Below are positions 19,365 through 28,292 of a stretch of DNA of 37,800 nt, in pieces. Made by a program: the position numbers and the translations under genes. The stretch lies in contig CANQOW010000005.1 in the NCBI GenBank assembly GCA_947625545.1, positions 1 to 37,800 on the forward strand, read 5' to 3'. Source of the DNA: an uncultured Clostridia bacterium (GTDB lineage: Bacteria > Bacillota > Clostridia > TANB77 > CAG-508). The notes beneath the pieces were generated by a model. The model had not been told where the DNA came from, searched no databases, and saw only the letters and a list, made by a program, of their open reading frames with translations. Within the stretch, counting starts at the first letter, position 1; the number at the start of each line of letters is the position of its first letter.

Positions 19365-20192
19365 CTATGCACTCTTTAACTCTAATCTTAACTTATCTGC
19401 AATCATTGCAATAAACTCACTATTTGTAGGTTTTCCTTTGGCTGCTGATACAGTATAACCAAATATACTTTCTACTACATCTGTTTGACCTCTTCCCCAT
19501 GCTACTTCTATTGCATGACGAATTGCTCTTTCTACTCTTGATGGTGTTGTTGTATATTTTAATGCTATTTCTGGATATAATTGTTTCGTTATTTGATTAA
19601 TTATATCTATATCGTTTACTACCATCATAATTGCTTCTCTTAAATATTGGTATCCTTTAATATGTGCTGGAACTCCAACTTCATGTATAACATTTGTAAC
19701 TAAGGCTTCTAAGTTTTCTTCATTTTTCTTATTTTCTGGTGATATTTCTATGTATGGTGCTTTTATTTCTCTATTTGCACTAGCAGCACTTACATTTTTA
19801 AATTGTGCTGGTTGAAAATTCTTTAAATCTTTTACTCTTTTTAATAATAAATTTATGTCAAAAGGTTTTACAACATAATATTGTGCACCTAATTCAATTG
19901 CTCTTTGTGTTATTTTGTCTTGACCTACTGCTGATAACATTATTGTTAATGGTTTCTTTTCCATATTTGAAGTATATATTTTCTCTAATACTCCTAATCC
20001 ATCTAAATGTGGCATAATTACATCTAAAAGTAATATATCTGGTTGAGTAGTTGTTACCATATCTACCGCCTCATTTCCATCTTTTGCCATTCCTATTACT
20101 TCCATTTCATTTTCTTTTTCAATATAACTTGCTAATGTATTAGCAAAATCGACATTATCGTCCGCTATTAATATTGATATTTTATCTTTCAC
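19365..20192 (-). CDS. spo0A: sporulation transcription factor Spo0A
   Basis: Receiver domain ([28 protein letters not shown]) plus Spo0A effector ([18 protein letters not shown]...[22 protein letters not shown]...[19 protein letters not shown]). Confidence 0.98.
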   Translation of the reverse strand: MKDKISILIADDNVDFANTLASYIEKENEMEVIGMAKDGNEAVDMVTTTQPDILLLDVIMPHLDGLGVLEKIYTSNMEKKPLTIMLSAVGQDKITQRAIELGAQYYVVKPFDINLLLKRVKDLKNFQPAQFKNVSAASANREIKAPYIEISPENKKNEENLEALVTNVIHEVGVPAHIKGYQYLREAIMMVVNDIDIINQITKQLYPEIALKYTTTPSRVERAIRHAIEVAWGRGQTDVVESIFGYTVSAAKGKPTNSEFIAMIADKLRLELKSA

Positions 20193-20215
20193 TTTTATTC
20201 CTCCTATAATTTTAA

Positions 20216-20236
20216 AATTGTAAAATTTTTACAATT
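20216..20236. promoter_or_regulatory. 21-bp palindrome just downstream of the spo0A -10
   Basis: aattgtaaaatttttacaatt. Confidence 0.5.
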
Positions 20237-20239
20237 CGA

Positions 20240-20268
20240 ATTATAATACAATTTCCATTTTTTTGCAA
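20240..20268 (-). promoter_or_regulatory. spo0A promoter
   Basis: Minus strand TTGCAA-17-TATAAT. Confidence 0.55.
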
Positions 20269-20305
20269 TAGTTTTTGGAAATTTTTTCAATTTTTTTAAT
20301 TTTTT

Positions 20306-20930
20306 TTATTTTCTTACATAAATTTGAGACAATATATCTATCTTTGTAGATTTAAAATTCTCCAAGCAAAAGATTTTGAATAATTCTAGTTTTTCTTTAG
20401 TTATTTCTATATTTAAATTTATATTTTCACTAAATTTTTCTTCTACAATATTTATAGAATTAATTTTGCAAAAATATTTAAACTTTTCTAATTCTTCATA
20501 ACTTATATTAACATTTATTTTATATCCAAAATCAATTTCAATACATTTTGCATTCTTTAATGCTAACATTGTTGAATTAGAATAAGCCTTTACTAAACCT
20601 CCTGTTCCTAATAATATTCCACCAAAATATCTTGTAACTACTACTAATACATTTACAAAATTATTTTTTTCTAATATAGAAAGTATTGGTTTTCCTGCTG
20701 TTCCGTGATGGTTCTCCATCATCACTAAATCTTTGAACTATATTTTCATTATTAATAATTCTATAAGCATAACAATTATGCCTAGCATCAAAATATTTCT
20801 TTTTAATACTTTTTAATATGTTTTCAATTTCTTCTTCATTTTGTACATAAAAAATATTTGCAATAAATTTAGATTTTTTTTCAGTTATTTCGGCTGTTAC
20901 ATTTTCTTCAATGCTTATTAATTCACTCAT
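20306..20930 (-). CDS. yigZ: YigZ/IMPACT family protein, requires a +1 shift at CGG 20705-20703
   Basis: 0-frame ...HNCYAYRI..RFSDDGEPS then CGG; skipping the C gives RFSDDGEPS-GTAGKPILSILEKNN...VVVTRYFGGILLGTGGLVKAYS. The track shows it as two overlapping ORFs. Confidence 0.92.
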
Positions 20931-20966
20931 TTATTTATTCATTCCTTTTTAATAGAAAAATTATAC

Positions 20967-22236
20967 TTAATTTTTACCTGCAGTAAAACCTGTAGAATAA
21001 GCAATTTGTAAGTTAAAACCTCCTGTATATGCATCTACATCTATAATTTCACCTGCAAAGTATAAGCCTTTAACTATTTTAGATTCCATTGTTGAAGAAT
21101 TAATTTCTTTTATATTTATTCCTCCAGCCGTAATTATTGCATTTTCTATTGGCATAAAATCACTTATTGTAATTTCAAAATTTTTTATTGTATGAACAAG
21201 TTTTAATCTTTCTTCTTTTTTTATTTCATTTACCTTTTTATTTTCGTCTATTTTTGATATTTGTATTATAGGTAATATTAATTTTTTTGGTAACAGTTTA
21301 TCTAATGAATTTATTAATTTTTTATTTTTCATTTCTTCAAAATCTCTTAAAATTCTTAAATCTAATTTTTCATTTGATAATGCTGGTTTTAAGTCTATTA
21401 CCAATTTTATTTTTTTATTTTTTAACAATAAATTCAAATTTTTATATCTTAGTAAATGCGCCGAAGCACTTAATATTGTTGGACCTGATACACCAAAATG
21501 TGTAAATAACATTTCTCCAAAATCTTCATAAATATTTTTATTATTTTCTATATCTATTAATTTTATTGCTACATTTTTTAAACTTAAACCTTGCAAATTT
21601 TTACATAAAGCTTTCTCATATACTTGTAAAGGTACTAATGATGGTTTTATTTCTGTTACAGTATGTCCAACCTTTTTAGCCATAATATACCCATCTCCTG
21701 TTGAACCAGTATTAGAATAACTTTTTCCACCCGTTGCAAGTATAACTTTATCTGCTAAAATTAATTCTTTTTCTTTTTTTAATAAATTCGTAAAATATAC
21801 TCCATTTATACAATTTTTTTCTTTATCTATTGATATTTCTTCAACTTTACAATTAGTTTTAATTTTTACGTTTAACTTATTTAATTTTTTTATAAAAGCA
21901 TTCAAAACATCTTGTGATTTATCTGAAATTGGAAATATTCTATTACCTCTTTCATTTTTTACTTCTACACCTTGCTCTTTTAATAAATTTATAATATCTA
22001 AATTATCAAAATTTTTAAAGGCACTATATAGAAATTTTCCATTTCCGGGTATGTTATTTATAAATTCTCCTATATCTATACTACTTGTAATATTACATCT
22101 GCCTTTACCTGTTATAAGTAGTTTTCTTCCTAAAGAATTCATTTTTTCTAAAATAGTAACATCATTTCCTAATTCTGCTGATGAAATTGCAGCCATCATT
22201 CCTGCTGGTCCACCGACCAACAATTATCGTTTTCAT
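20967..22236 (-). CDS. NAD(P)/FAD-dependent oxidoreductase (HI0933/YtfP-like), requires a +1 shift at CGG 22215-22213
   Basis: ATG at 22236 with an AAGGAAA SD: M K T I I V G then CGG; skipping the C gives [50 protein letters not shown]. Confidence 0.92.
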
Positions 22237-22253
22237 TTTTTATTTTCCTTTCC

Positions 22254-23501
22254 TTATTTAAGTATGTTTTGTATTGCTTTTAAAACTCCTAATTTTCCAT
22301 ATTCATAAGTTAAGCCACCTTGCATAAATGCAATATATGGTGGTCTTATTGGTCCATCACAACTTAATTCTATTGAAGAACCTTGTGTAAAACTTCCACT
22401 TGCCATAATTATTTTATCATTATAACCCGGCATATCCCAAGGTTCTGGAATTGATGAAGAATCTATTGCAGATCCCATTTGAATTCCTTGACAATATTTT
22501 ATTAAGTCTTGCGCATTTCCAAATTCTATTGTTTGTACAATATCTACCCTTTCTTCATCATATTTTGGAAAAACTTTATAACCTATTTTTTCTAACATTT
22601 TACTTGCAAATACTGCTGTTTTTAAACTACTTGTCACAACACTTGGTGCCATATATATTCCTTGTAATATTGATTTATTTGCACCTAATGAAGGTCCTAC
22701 TTCTTTACCCTGTCCTGGAGAAGTTAGTCTTTCTGCTGCAAGTTCTACCAATTCTTTTTTACCTGCTATGTATGCTCCATTTTGTGCAATTCCTCCACCT
22801 AAATTTTTTATAAGTGAACCTACTATTATATCTGCACCTACTTCCAAAGGCTCTTTTTCTCCAACAAATTCACAGTAACAGTTATCTACCATAATTATAA
22901 TTTCTTTATTAATATTTTTAATTAATTTTACTACTTTTTCAACTCTTTCAATTGATATACTACTACGATTATCATAACCTCTTGAACGTTGAATTTCTAT
23001 TAATTTAATTCCACCTTTTTTTACTCTTTCTTCTATTTTAGCATAATCAAATTCATCATTAACTAAATCTATTTGCTCATATTTTATTCCAAATGATTTT
23101 AATGAACTTTTATTTTCTTCTATACCTATTACAGAATCTAAGGTATCATAAGGTTTTCCATTAATACTAAGCAATGTGTCTCCAGGTCTTAAAAGTGCAA
23201 ATAAGGTTACTGTAAGTGCGTGAGTTCCTGAAATAAATTGATTTCTAACTAAACAATCTTCTGCTTTTAAAATATCTGAAAATATATTTTCTATACATTC
23301 TCTTCCTATATCTCCATACCCATATCCAGTTGTAGAGTTAAAATGCATTTCTGAAACATTATTTTTTTGAAAAGCTTTTAAAACTTTTAAACTATTATAT
23401 TCACATGTTTTATTAATTTTACTAAATATATCTTCTATTTCTTTTTGTGTTTCTATTGCAAGATTTTCTAATTTTTCACTAATACCAAATTCTTTATACA
23501 T
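22254..23501 (-). CDS. methionine gamma-lyase family / aluminium-resistance-like PLP protein (YnbB-like)
   Basis: MHFNSTTGYGYGDIGRE, VRNQFISGTHAL, GGGIAQNGAYIAGK, QGIQMGSAIDSSSIPEPWDMPGY. Confidence 0.85.
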   Translation of the reverse strand: MYKEFGISEKLENLAIETQKEIEDIFSKINKTCEYNSLKVLKAFQKNNVSEMHFNSTTGYGYGDIGRECIENIFSDILKAEDCLVRNQFISGTHALTVTLFALLRPGDTLLSINGKPYDTLDSVIGIEENKSSLKSFGIKYEQIDLVNDEFDYAKIEERVKKGGIKLIEIQRSRGYDNRSSISIERVEKVVKLIKNINKEIIIMVDNCYCEFVGEKEPLEVGADIIVGSLIKNLGGGIAQNGAYIAGKKELVELAAERLTSPGQGKEVGPSLGANKSILQGIYMAPSVVTSSLKTAVFASKMLEKIGYKVFPKYDEERVDIVQTIEFGNAQDLIKYCQGIQMGSAIDSSSIPEPWDMPGYNDKIIMASGSFTQGSSIELSCDGPIRPPYIAFMQGGLTYEYGKLGVLKAIQNILK

Positions 23502-23518
23502 ATATTTCTCCTTTTAAA

Positions 23519-25276
23519 CTATTCTTTTGTTGTGTAATATATACTGCCATATCCATAGAAAACTCTATAATATTTATCTATAAAAAATGGTTTTGTACTT
23601 TCATTTTCAAATTCATAAGTTGGTTCTAATATTATATTTTTATTTTGATCTATTACTCCCCATTTTCCATCTTGTTTTATTCCAGCAAAGCCATATTCAT
23701 TAAATTCTGTTACTTCATCATATACACAATTTACAACTATATTTCCATTTTTATCTTTAAAACCATATTTGCCATTTTCTTCTATTGAAAATAAATTATT
23801 ATTTTTAAATACCTCTGTACTTTCTAATATTTTTCCGTTTAAATCTATATATGTTGTATTATTTTTGCTATTTACTTCTATATAATTTTCTTTTTGTTTT
23901 ATATTAGCATCTTCAAAAATTCCTATAGATTTAAGCTCTTTTGAAAATACTTCTACAGTATTATCTTTAACTATTTTAGCCTGTACTACATTACTATCTT
24001 CAATATTACTAATAATATTATATTTAAAATCTAATACAACTTCCCCATTTGAATTAATTATGCCAAGGTCATTATTGCTTGCTATAAAATAATCATCAAA
24101 TAAATACTCTAAATATGAATAAGTATTTTCTACTAATACTTGTTTATTTCTATCTAATATTCCATATAAAGAATTTTCATCAATAGTTAAATAATACTTT
24201 CCATTATCTATATTATATATATTTTTATAAGTATTATCTTGAATTTCATTTCCTTTTATATCAAAATATTTTTCTTCATCTTCATTTTTTGTATAAACAT
24301 ATTCGCCATTAATAGATAAATCATCATATTTTAATGGTAATATTTCTTGTCCTTGTAAGTTTAATATTCCTAATTTTGCATTTTTCTTAGCTAATAATAC
24401 ATTATTTTCTTTATTATATTGTAATTCTTTATAATTAAAATCTACTAATATTTCTTTATTTTTAATTAATCCTGTTTTTGATTTATTTTGTGCTATTAAA
24501 TATATATTTTCATTATCTTCTATGTCTATAATTCTTGATATATTTGTATATTCTGGTTTTAATAAAATTTTTCCATCATATTTTATATATCCATAATTAT
24601 AATTTTCATCTATTTTTTTACTTACAATGTAACCTGAAAATTTGTATTTTTCTTTTTCAATATAATAGTTGTCTGCTACAATAGTATCATATTCTGGTTT
24701 TATTATAATTGCACCTTTTGTGTTTACAACACCACATTTATTATCTTTTTTTACTAGTAATTCTCCTTCTTTATATGTTAAACTTTGAATTTCATCATAT
24801 ATTGGTTTTACTACAACTTTTCCATCAAAATTGATTACTCCATATTTTCCGTTTTTTTCAAACATTAACACATTTTTTTCATAAGGAATTTCACTTGCTA
24901 TTCCATTAAGTGGTATTGATGTTACATTTTGAAATTTAGTATATATTTCTTCATTTTTTTCATTTAACACCTTTGTTTTATATTCTTCTGTTTGAGCATT
25001 GTAGTCATACAAACATATAAATATATCTTTAGATGGATTAGGTATTTGAATACTATCATATATTGGTTCTATTATAGTTTGTCCATTAGTATTTATTACT
25101 CCCATTTTGTTATTTTCATATAATTGAAAATATTTGTATTCTGTTATTTGCTCTACAGAATATTGTCTTTTTTTATTTTCTTGAGTTTGCCTAAATATTA
25201 CTATAACTCCTATAATAATTAATAAAATAATAATAAATATGAATTTTCTTTTTTTCATTTTTTTATTTCCTTCCAT
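23519..25276 (-). CDS. WG-repeat protein with N-terminal TM
   Basis: Many repeats of the form YGVINFDGKVVVKPIYDEI / WGVIDQNKNIILEPTYEFE. Confidence 0.85.
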   Translation of the reverse strand: MEGNKKMKKRKFIFIIILLIIIGVIVIFRQTQENKKRQYSVEQITEYKYFQLYENNKMGVINTNGQTIIEPIYDSIQIPNPSKDIFICLYDYNAQTEEYKTKVLNEKNEEIYTKFQNVTSIPLNGIASEIPYEKNVLMFEKNGKYGVINFDGKVVVKPIYDEIQSLTYKEGELLVKKDNKCGVVNTKGAIIIKPEYDTIVADNYYIEKEKYKFSGYIVSKKIDENYNYGYIKYDGKILLKPEYTNISRIIDIEDNENIYLIAQNKSKTGLIKNKEILVDFNYKELQYNKENNVLLAKKNAKLGILNLQGQEILPLKYDDLSINGEYVYTKNEDEEKYFDIKGNEIQDNTYKNIYNIDNGKYYLTIDENSLYGILDRNKQVLVENTYSYLEYLFDDYFIASNNDLGIINSNGEVVLDFKYNIISNIEDSNVVQAKIVKDNTVEVFSKELKSIGIFEDANIKQKENYIEVNSKNNTTYIDLNGKILESTEVFKNNNLFSIEENGKYGFKDKNGNIVVNCVYDEVTEFNEYGFAGIKQDGKWGVIDQNKNIILEPTYEFENESTKPFFIDKYYRVFYGYGSIYYTTKE

Positions 25277-25373
25277 ATTTCATTTTATTTCAAGGGTAGT
25301 TTAGCTCCTACCCTTCTAATATTAATTATTATATATTTTATAATCGCATATGTCAAATATTTTAAAGATTTTC

Positions 25374-27146
25374 TTACATTCCTGTTTTAGGTAATTTTTT
25401 TACATTTTCAGTATTTGTATAATATGTATTAACATTACCTTGATTTTTTGTACTTGTATTTTCACTTAAATAAGTTGTATTTTTATTATTTGTGCCATTT
25501 TTATTAGTGTTATTATTTATGTTTGCGTTTGCGTTGTTATTATTTTTATTTGTTTCTGTAGTAGTATTATTTTCTGTATATGAATTATGTGTGTTGTTTT
25601 CATTAGTTACATTTGTTTTATTATTTACGTTCGTATTATTATTTGTATTGTTTTTATTTGTTGTATTATTTACATTTGTATTTGTATTATTATTATTTTG
25701 ATTTTTCTCTGTTGTATTGTTATTTTCTGTATATGAGTTATTTGTGTTGTTTTCATTGGTTACATCTGTTTTATTATTTACATTTGTATTGTTATTTGTA
25801 TTGTTTTTATTTGTTTCTGTAGTATTATTATTTTCTGTATATGAATTATGTGTATTATTTTCATTAGTTATATCTGTTTTATTATTTATATTTTTATCTG
25901 TTATTTCATTATCATAATTTTTTTCTACAATTTCTTCTTGTATTTCTATATTTTCTTCTTTATGGAAAAAGTTTTGTATATTTATTTTTGAATTATTTAT
26001 AGTTAAAGTTACAACTTTATTATAATCCATATCTAATTCTATTTGTTTTTTATATGTATTATATCCATCTTCTGTTGTACTTTGTTCTATATAATATTTA
26101 CCTGGTAATAAGTGTTCAATAAATATTTTTCCTTGTTCATTTGTTGTTAAATTAGAAATTAATTGCTTATTACTATCTAATAACTTAATTTGCGCATTTT
26201 CAATTCCAATTTTTGTATCTAATTCTTGAATTTTTACATTTATAGATGTTAAATTTTCTTGATAATTTTGTGTAAATATATCTTCTTTTTTTTCGTATTT
26301 TGGGGCTGTTAAAATATATTTATTTGAGCTAGATGTTCCTAAATATATTGGCATTGTTTTTATATCTGTTGTTATTTTTATATCAAATTCTCCATCATTA
26401 TTTAATTCATTCATAGGTAATGAAATTTTAAATACTTCTTCTTTATTAAATGTAGTCTTTATATTGTTTTGTTCATCAGTAATTTTAACATTTTTAAAAT
26501 TTAATACTTCTACATTATAGTTTTCCATTTCAAAATTTGCTTTTACTTTATAAGTTTTATATACAGTTTTATTTTCATCATCAATTTGCCATTCATTTTG
26601 ATTATTTATTAGTTTTACAACTGTATTTTTATCTGTATTTACAGTGTTATTCATAGCATTGTCTAAAATATTTATAAAAGCATTATAAACTCTTTCTGAA
26701 GCCTCACTTCCGTCTATCATTGTATAGTCACTTCTTAAATGTCCACAATAAGCACAATATATTGCAATTTGTGTTGCTGTAAATGCTTCTTCATAAGTAT
26801 TACATCCCAATTCTTCTTTTGTTTTATTTGGAAAGCCATTTGCAACTACCTTCCAAATATAACTATTTTCATCTAAAAGTTCTTCATCAGTTGTATTATT
26901 AAATCCATATGTAGGATATAATGCATTATATGCTTCATATTCTACTCCATCATTATTCCTATATACATGCATAAGCAATGATAAATTTTTATCTTGATAT
27001 TTTATTAGTTCCTTACTAAAAGATTTAAAATAAATATTTACTTCTCCACTTAATCTTGCCGCATTACTTATTGGCATTATATTTGATATTAAAATCATTA
27101 ATATAAATGTAGTTATTATTATTTTTTTATTAATTTGTTTTTTCAT
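25374..27146 (-). CDS. surface protein: signal peptide, TQXA-type thioester-like domain, SpaA-like domain, Asn/Thr-rich repeats, C-terminal LPKTGM
   Basis: ATQIAIYCAYCGHLRSDY; SpaA-like DTKIGIENAQIKLLDSNKQLISNLTTNEQGKIFIEHLLPGKYYIEQ; NNKTDVTNENNTHNSYTENN repeats; ends LPKTGM. Confidence 0.75.
   Translation of the reverse strand: MKKQINKKIIITTFILMILISNIMPISNAARLSGEVNIYFKSFSKELIKYQDKNLSLLMHVYRNNDGVEYEAYNALYPTYGFNNTTDEELLDENSYIWKVVANGFPNKTKEELGCNTYEEAFTATQIAIYCAYCGHLRSDYTMIDGSEASERVYNAFINILDNAMNNTVNTDKNTVVKLINNQNEWQIDDENKTVYKTYKVKANFEMENYNVEVLNFKNVKITDEQNNIKTTFNKEEVFKISLPMNELNNDGEFDIKITTDIKTMPIYLGTSSSNKYILTAPKYEKKEDIFTQNYQENLTSINVKIQELDTKIGIENAQIKLLDSNKQLISNLTTNEQGKIFIEHLLPGKYYIEQSTTEDGYNTYKKQIELDMDYNKVVTLTINNSKINIQNFFHKEENIEIQEEIVEKNYDNEITDKNINNKTDITNENNTHNSYTENNNTTETNKNNTNNNTNVNNKTDVTNENNTNNSYTENNNTTEKNQNNNNTNTNVNNTTNKNNTNNNTNVNNKTNVTNENNTHNSYTENNTTTETNKNNNNANANINNNTNKNGTNNKNTTYLSENTSTKNQGNVNTYYTNTENVKKLPKTGM
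25492..25890 (-). repeat. coding tandem repeat (Asn/Thr-rich)
   Basis: Three imperfect copies of [NNKT(D/N)(V/I)TNENNT(H/N)NSYTENNNTTE(T/K)N...]. Confidence 0.8.
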
Positions 27147-27164
27147 AAATTTACCTCTTTTCTT

Positions 27165-27800
27165 TTATTTTATTTCTTTAGCTTGTACACATAATCTATA
27201 TTCAGGTTCATCTTCTATACAAGTTATTAATGTTAGTATATTATCATTTGAACTTTCTATATAAGACCAATCTGTTTCTTTTATAATAGTTATATTACTA
27301 ACTGCATATTTTCTTTCTAAATTATCATATCTATAAATTATTACATCATTTAATAATAATTTTTTTAAATTTTCAAAATAGTTTTCTTCATAACCTCTAT
27401 TATGTGCCGCTAAACATATATTTCCATTTTCAGTTGGACTTTCTGTAAAATGTCCTACATATTTATTTAAAATTTCATCTGTTGTCCCTTCTCTTACTGG
27501 TGCTATTAAATCTATTTTTGGTATTAAAATTGACCAATTTGATGGATATGGTACAGGAACTGGTTCAAAATCTTCAGACTTTTCTATTGTCTCATTTTTT
27601 ATAACATTTTCTAATAATGAATTTTTTATTTCATTTTCAATAGGTTCATCTTGTATAATGTCCATCTCAGCTATTGTTTGAGTTTGATTTAAAACTTTTT
27701 CTATATTACTTTTTGTTTGAAATTGATATAAGTTAATTAATAGTAATATAATTGTTACTACTACTAATGTAATAATGTCTATGTATTTTCGAGAATACAT
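27165..27800 (-). CDS. sortase (class D-like)
   Basis: ILIPKIDLIAPVREG, CLAAHNRG, LTLITC catalytic motifs; N-terminal TM. Confidence 0.88.
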   Translation of the reverse strand: MYSRKYIDIITLVVVTIILLLINLYQFQTKSNIEKVLNQTQTIAEMDIIQDEPIENEIKNSLLENVIKNETIEKSEDFEPVPVPYPSNWSILIPKIDLIAPVREGTTDEILNKYVGHFTESPTENGNICLAAHNRGYEENYFENLKKLLLNDVIIYRYDNLERKYAVSNITIIKETDWSYIESSNDNILTLITCIEDEPEYRLCVQAKEIK

Positions 27801-28151
27801 ATTTATATTTCACTCTCCTTTTTTATTTTAAATTTTGGGTTTTAATAGAATTAAATTTTTATAATGCTTTTTAAAGTACAATTTACTTAATTAAAAAATT
27901 AAATTATACCTCCTTTCTCTTTTTGTTTTTTCTTAATTAAAAATTGATTAATCTAGGCGAAATGCCTTTGACTTTATTTTGTTATTACCTAAGTTGCTTT
28001 TTTACAATATTGTATATTGAATTAATTTAAGGTAATTAACCTTAGTTTTAAATTTTTATAAAAATTTCTGTTTAATAAATAAAATTGTTTCTTTAAATTA
28101 CATTGCTATATTTATACTACAAAATTCTTTATTTGTCAACAAAAACTTTTC

Positions 28152-28215
28152 GACATTATTTGACATATTTTGACAATTTAAAAGAAGTAATATTGTAACA
28201 TTTTTGTAATACAAA
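28152..28215. repeat. phased direct repeats (3 x GACAT-type at 10 bp, 2 x TGTAAYA at 11 bp)
   Basis: cGACATTATTtGACATATTTtGACAATTTA; TGTAACATTTT TGTAATACAAA. Confidence 0.55.
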
Positions 28216-28292
28216 TTTAATATTATTGAAATACAATTTTTCTTATTAATATAGTATAATTAATAAAAATCAAAAGAAAGGATAAATCACAT

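Noticed and set aside
14389-22236. Sequencing or assembly indels as the explanation for the three broken genes
   Set aside because: Not fully excludable without reads, but none is in a homopolymer, all three fall on 0-frame CGG, and dozens of out-of-frame CGG trinucleotides in other genes show no indel. Kept as the main alternative to test.
25492-25890. CRISPR-like array
   Set aside because: Repeats are in-frame coding repeats with degenerate spacing, not direct repeats with unique spacers.
25492-25917. Plus-strand ORFs 25492-25701, 25613-25822 and 25717-25917
   Set aside because: Antisense shadows of the Asn/Thr-rich repeat (low-complexity Leu/Phe/Val/Tyr translations).
27960-28010. c-di-GMP-I riboswitch upstream of the sortase
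   Set aside because: AAAGGC...CGCCUA looked suggestive, but the conserved GCACA/ACGCAAAGC core is missing.
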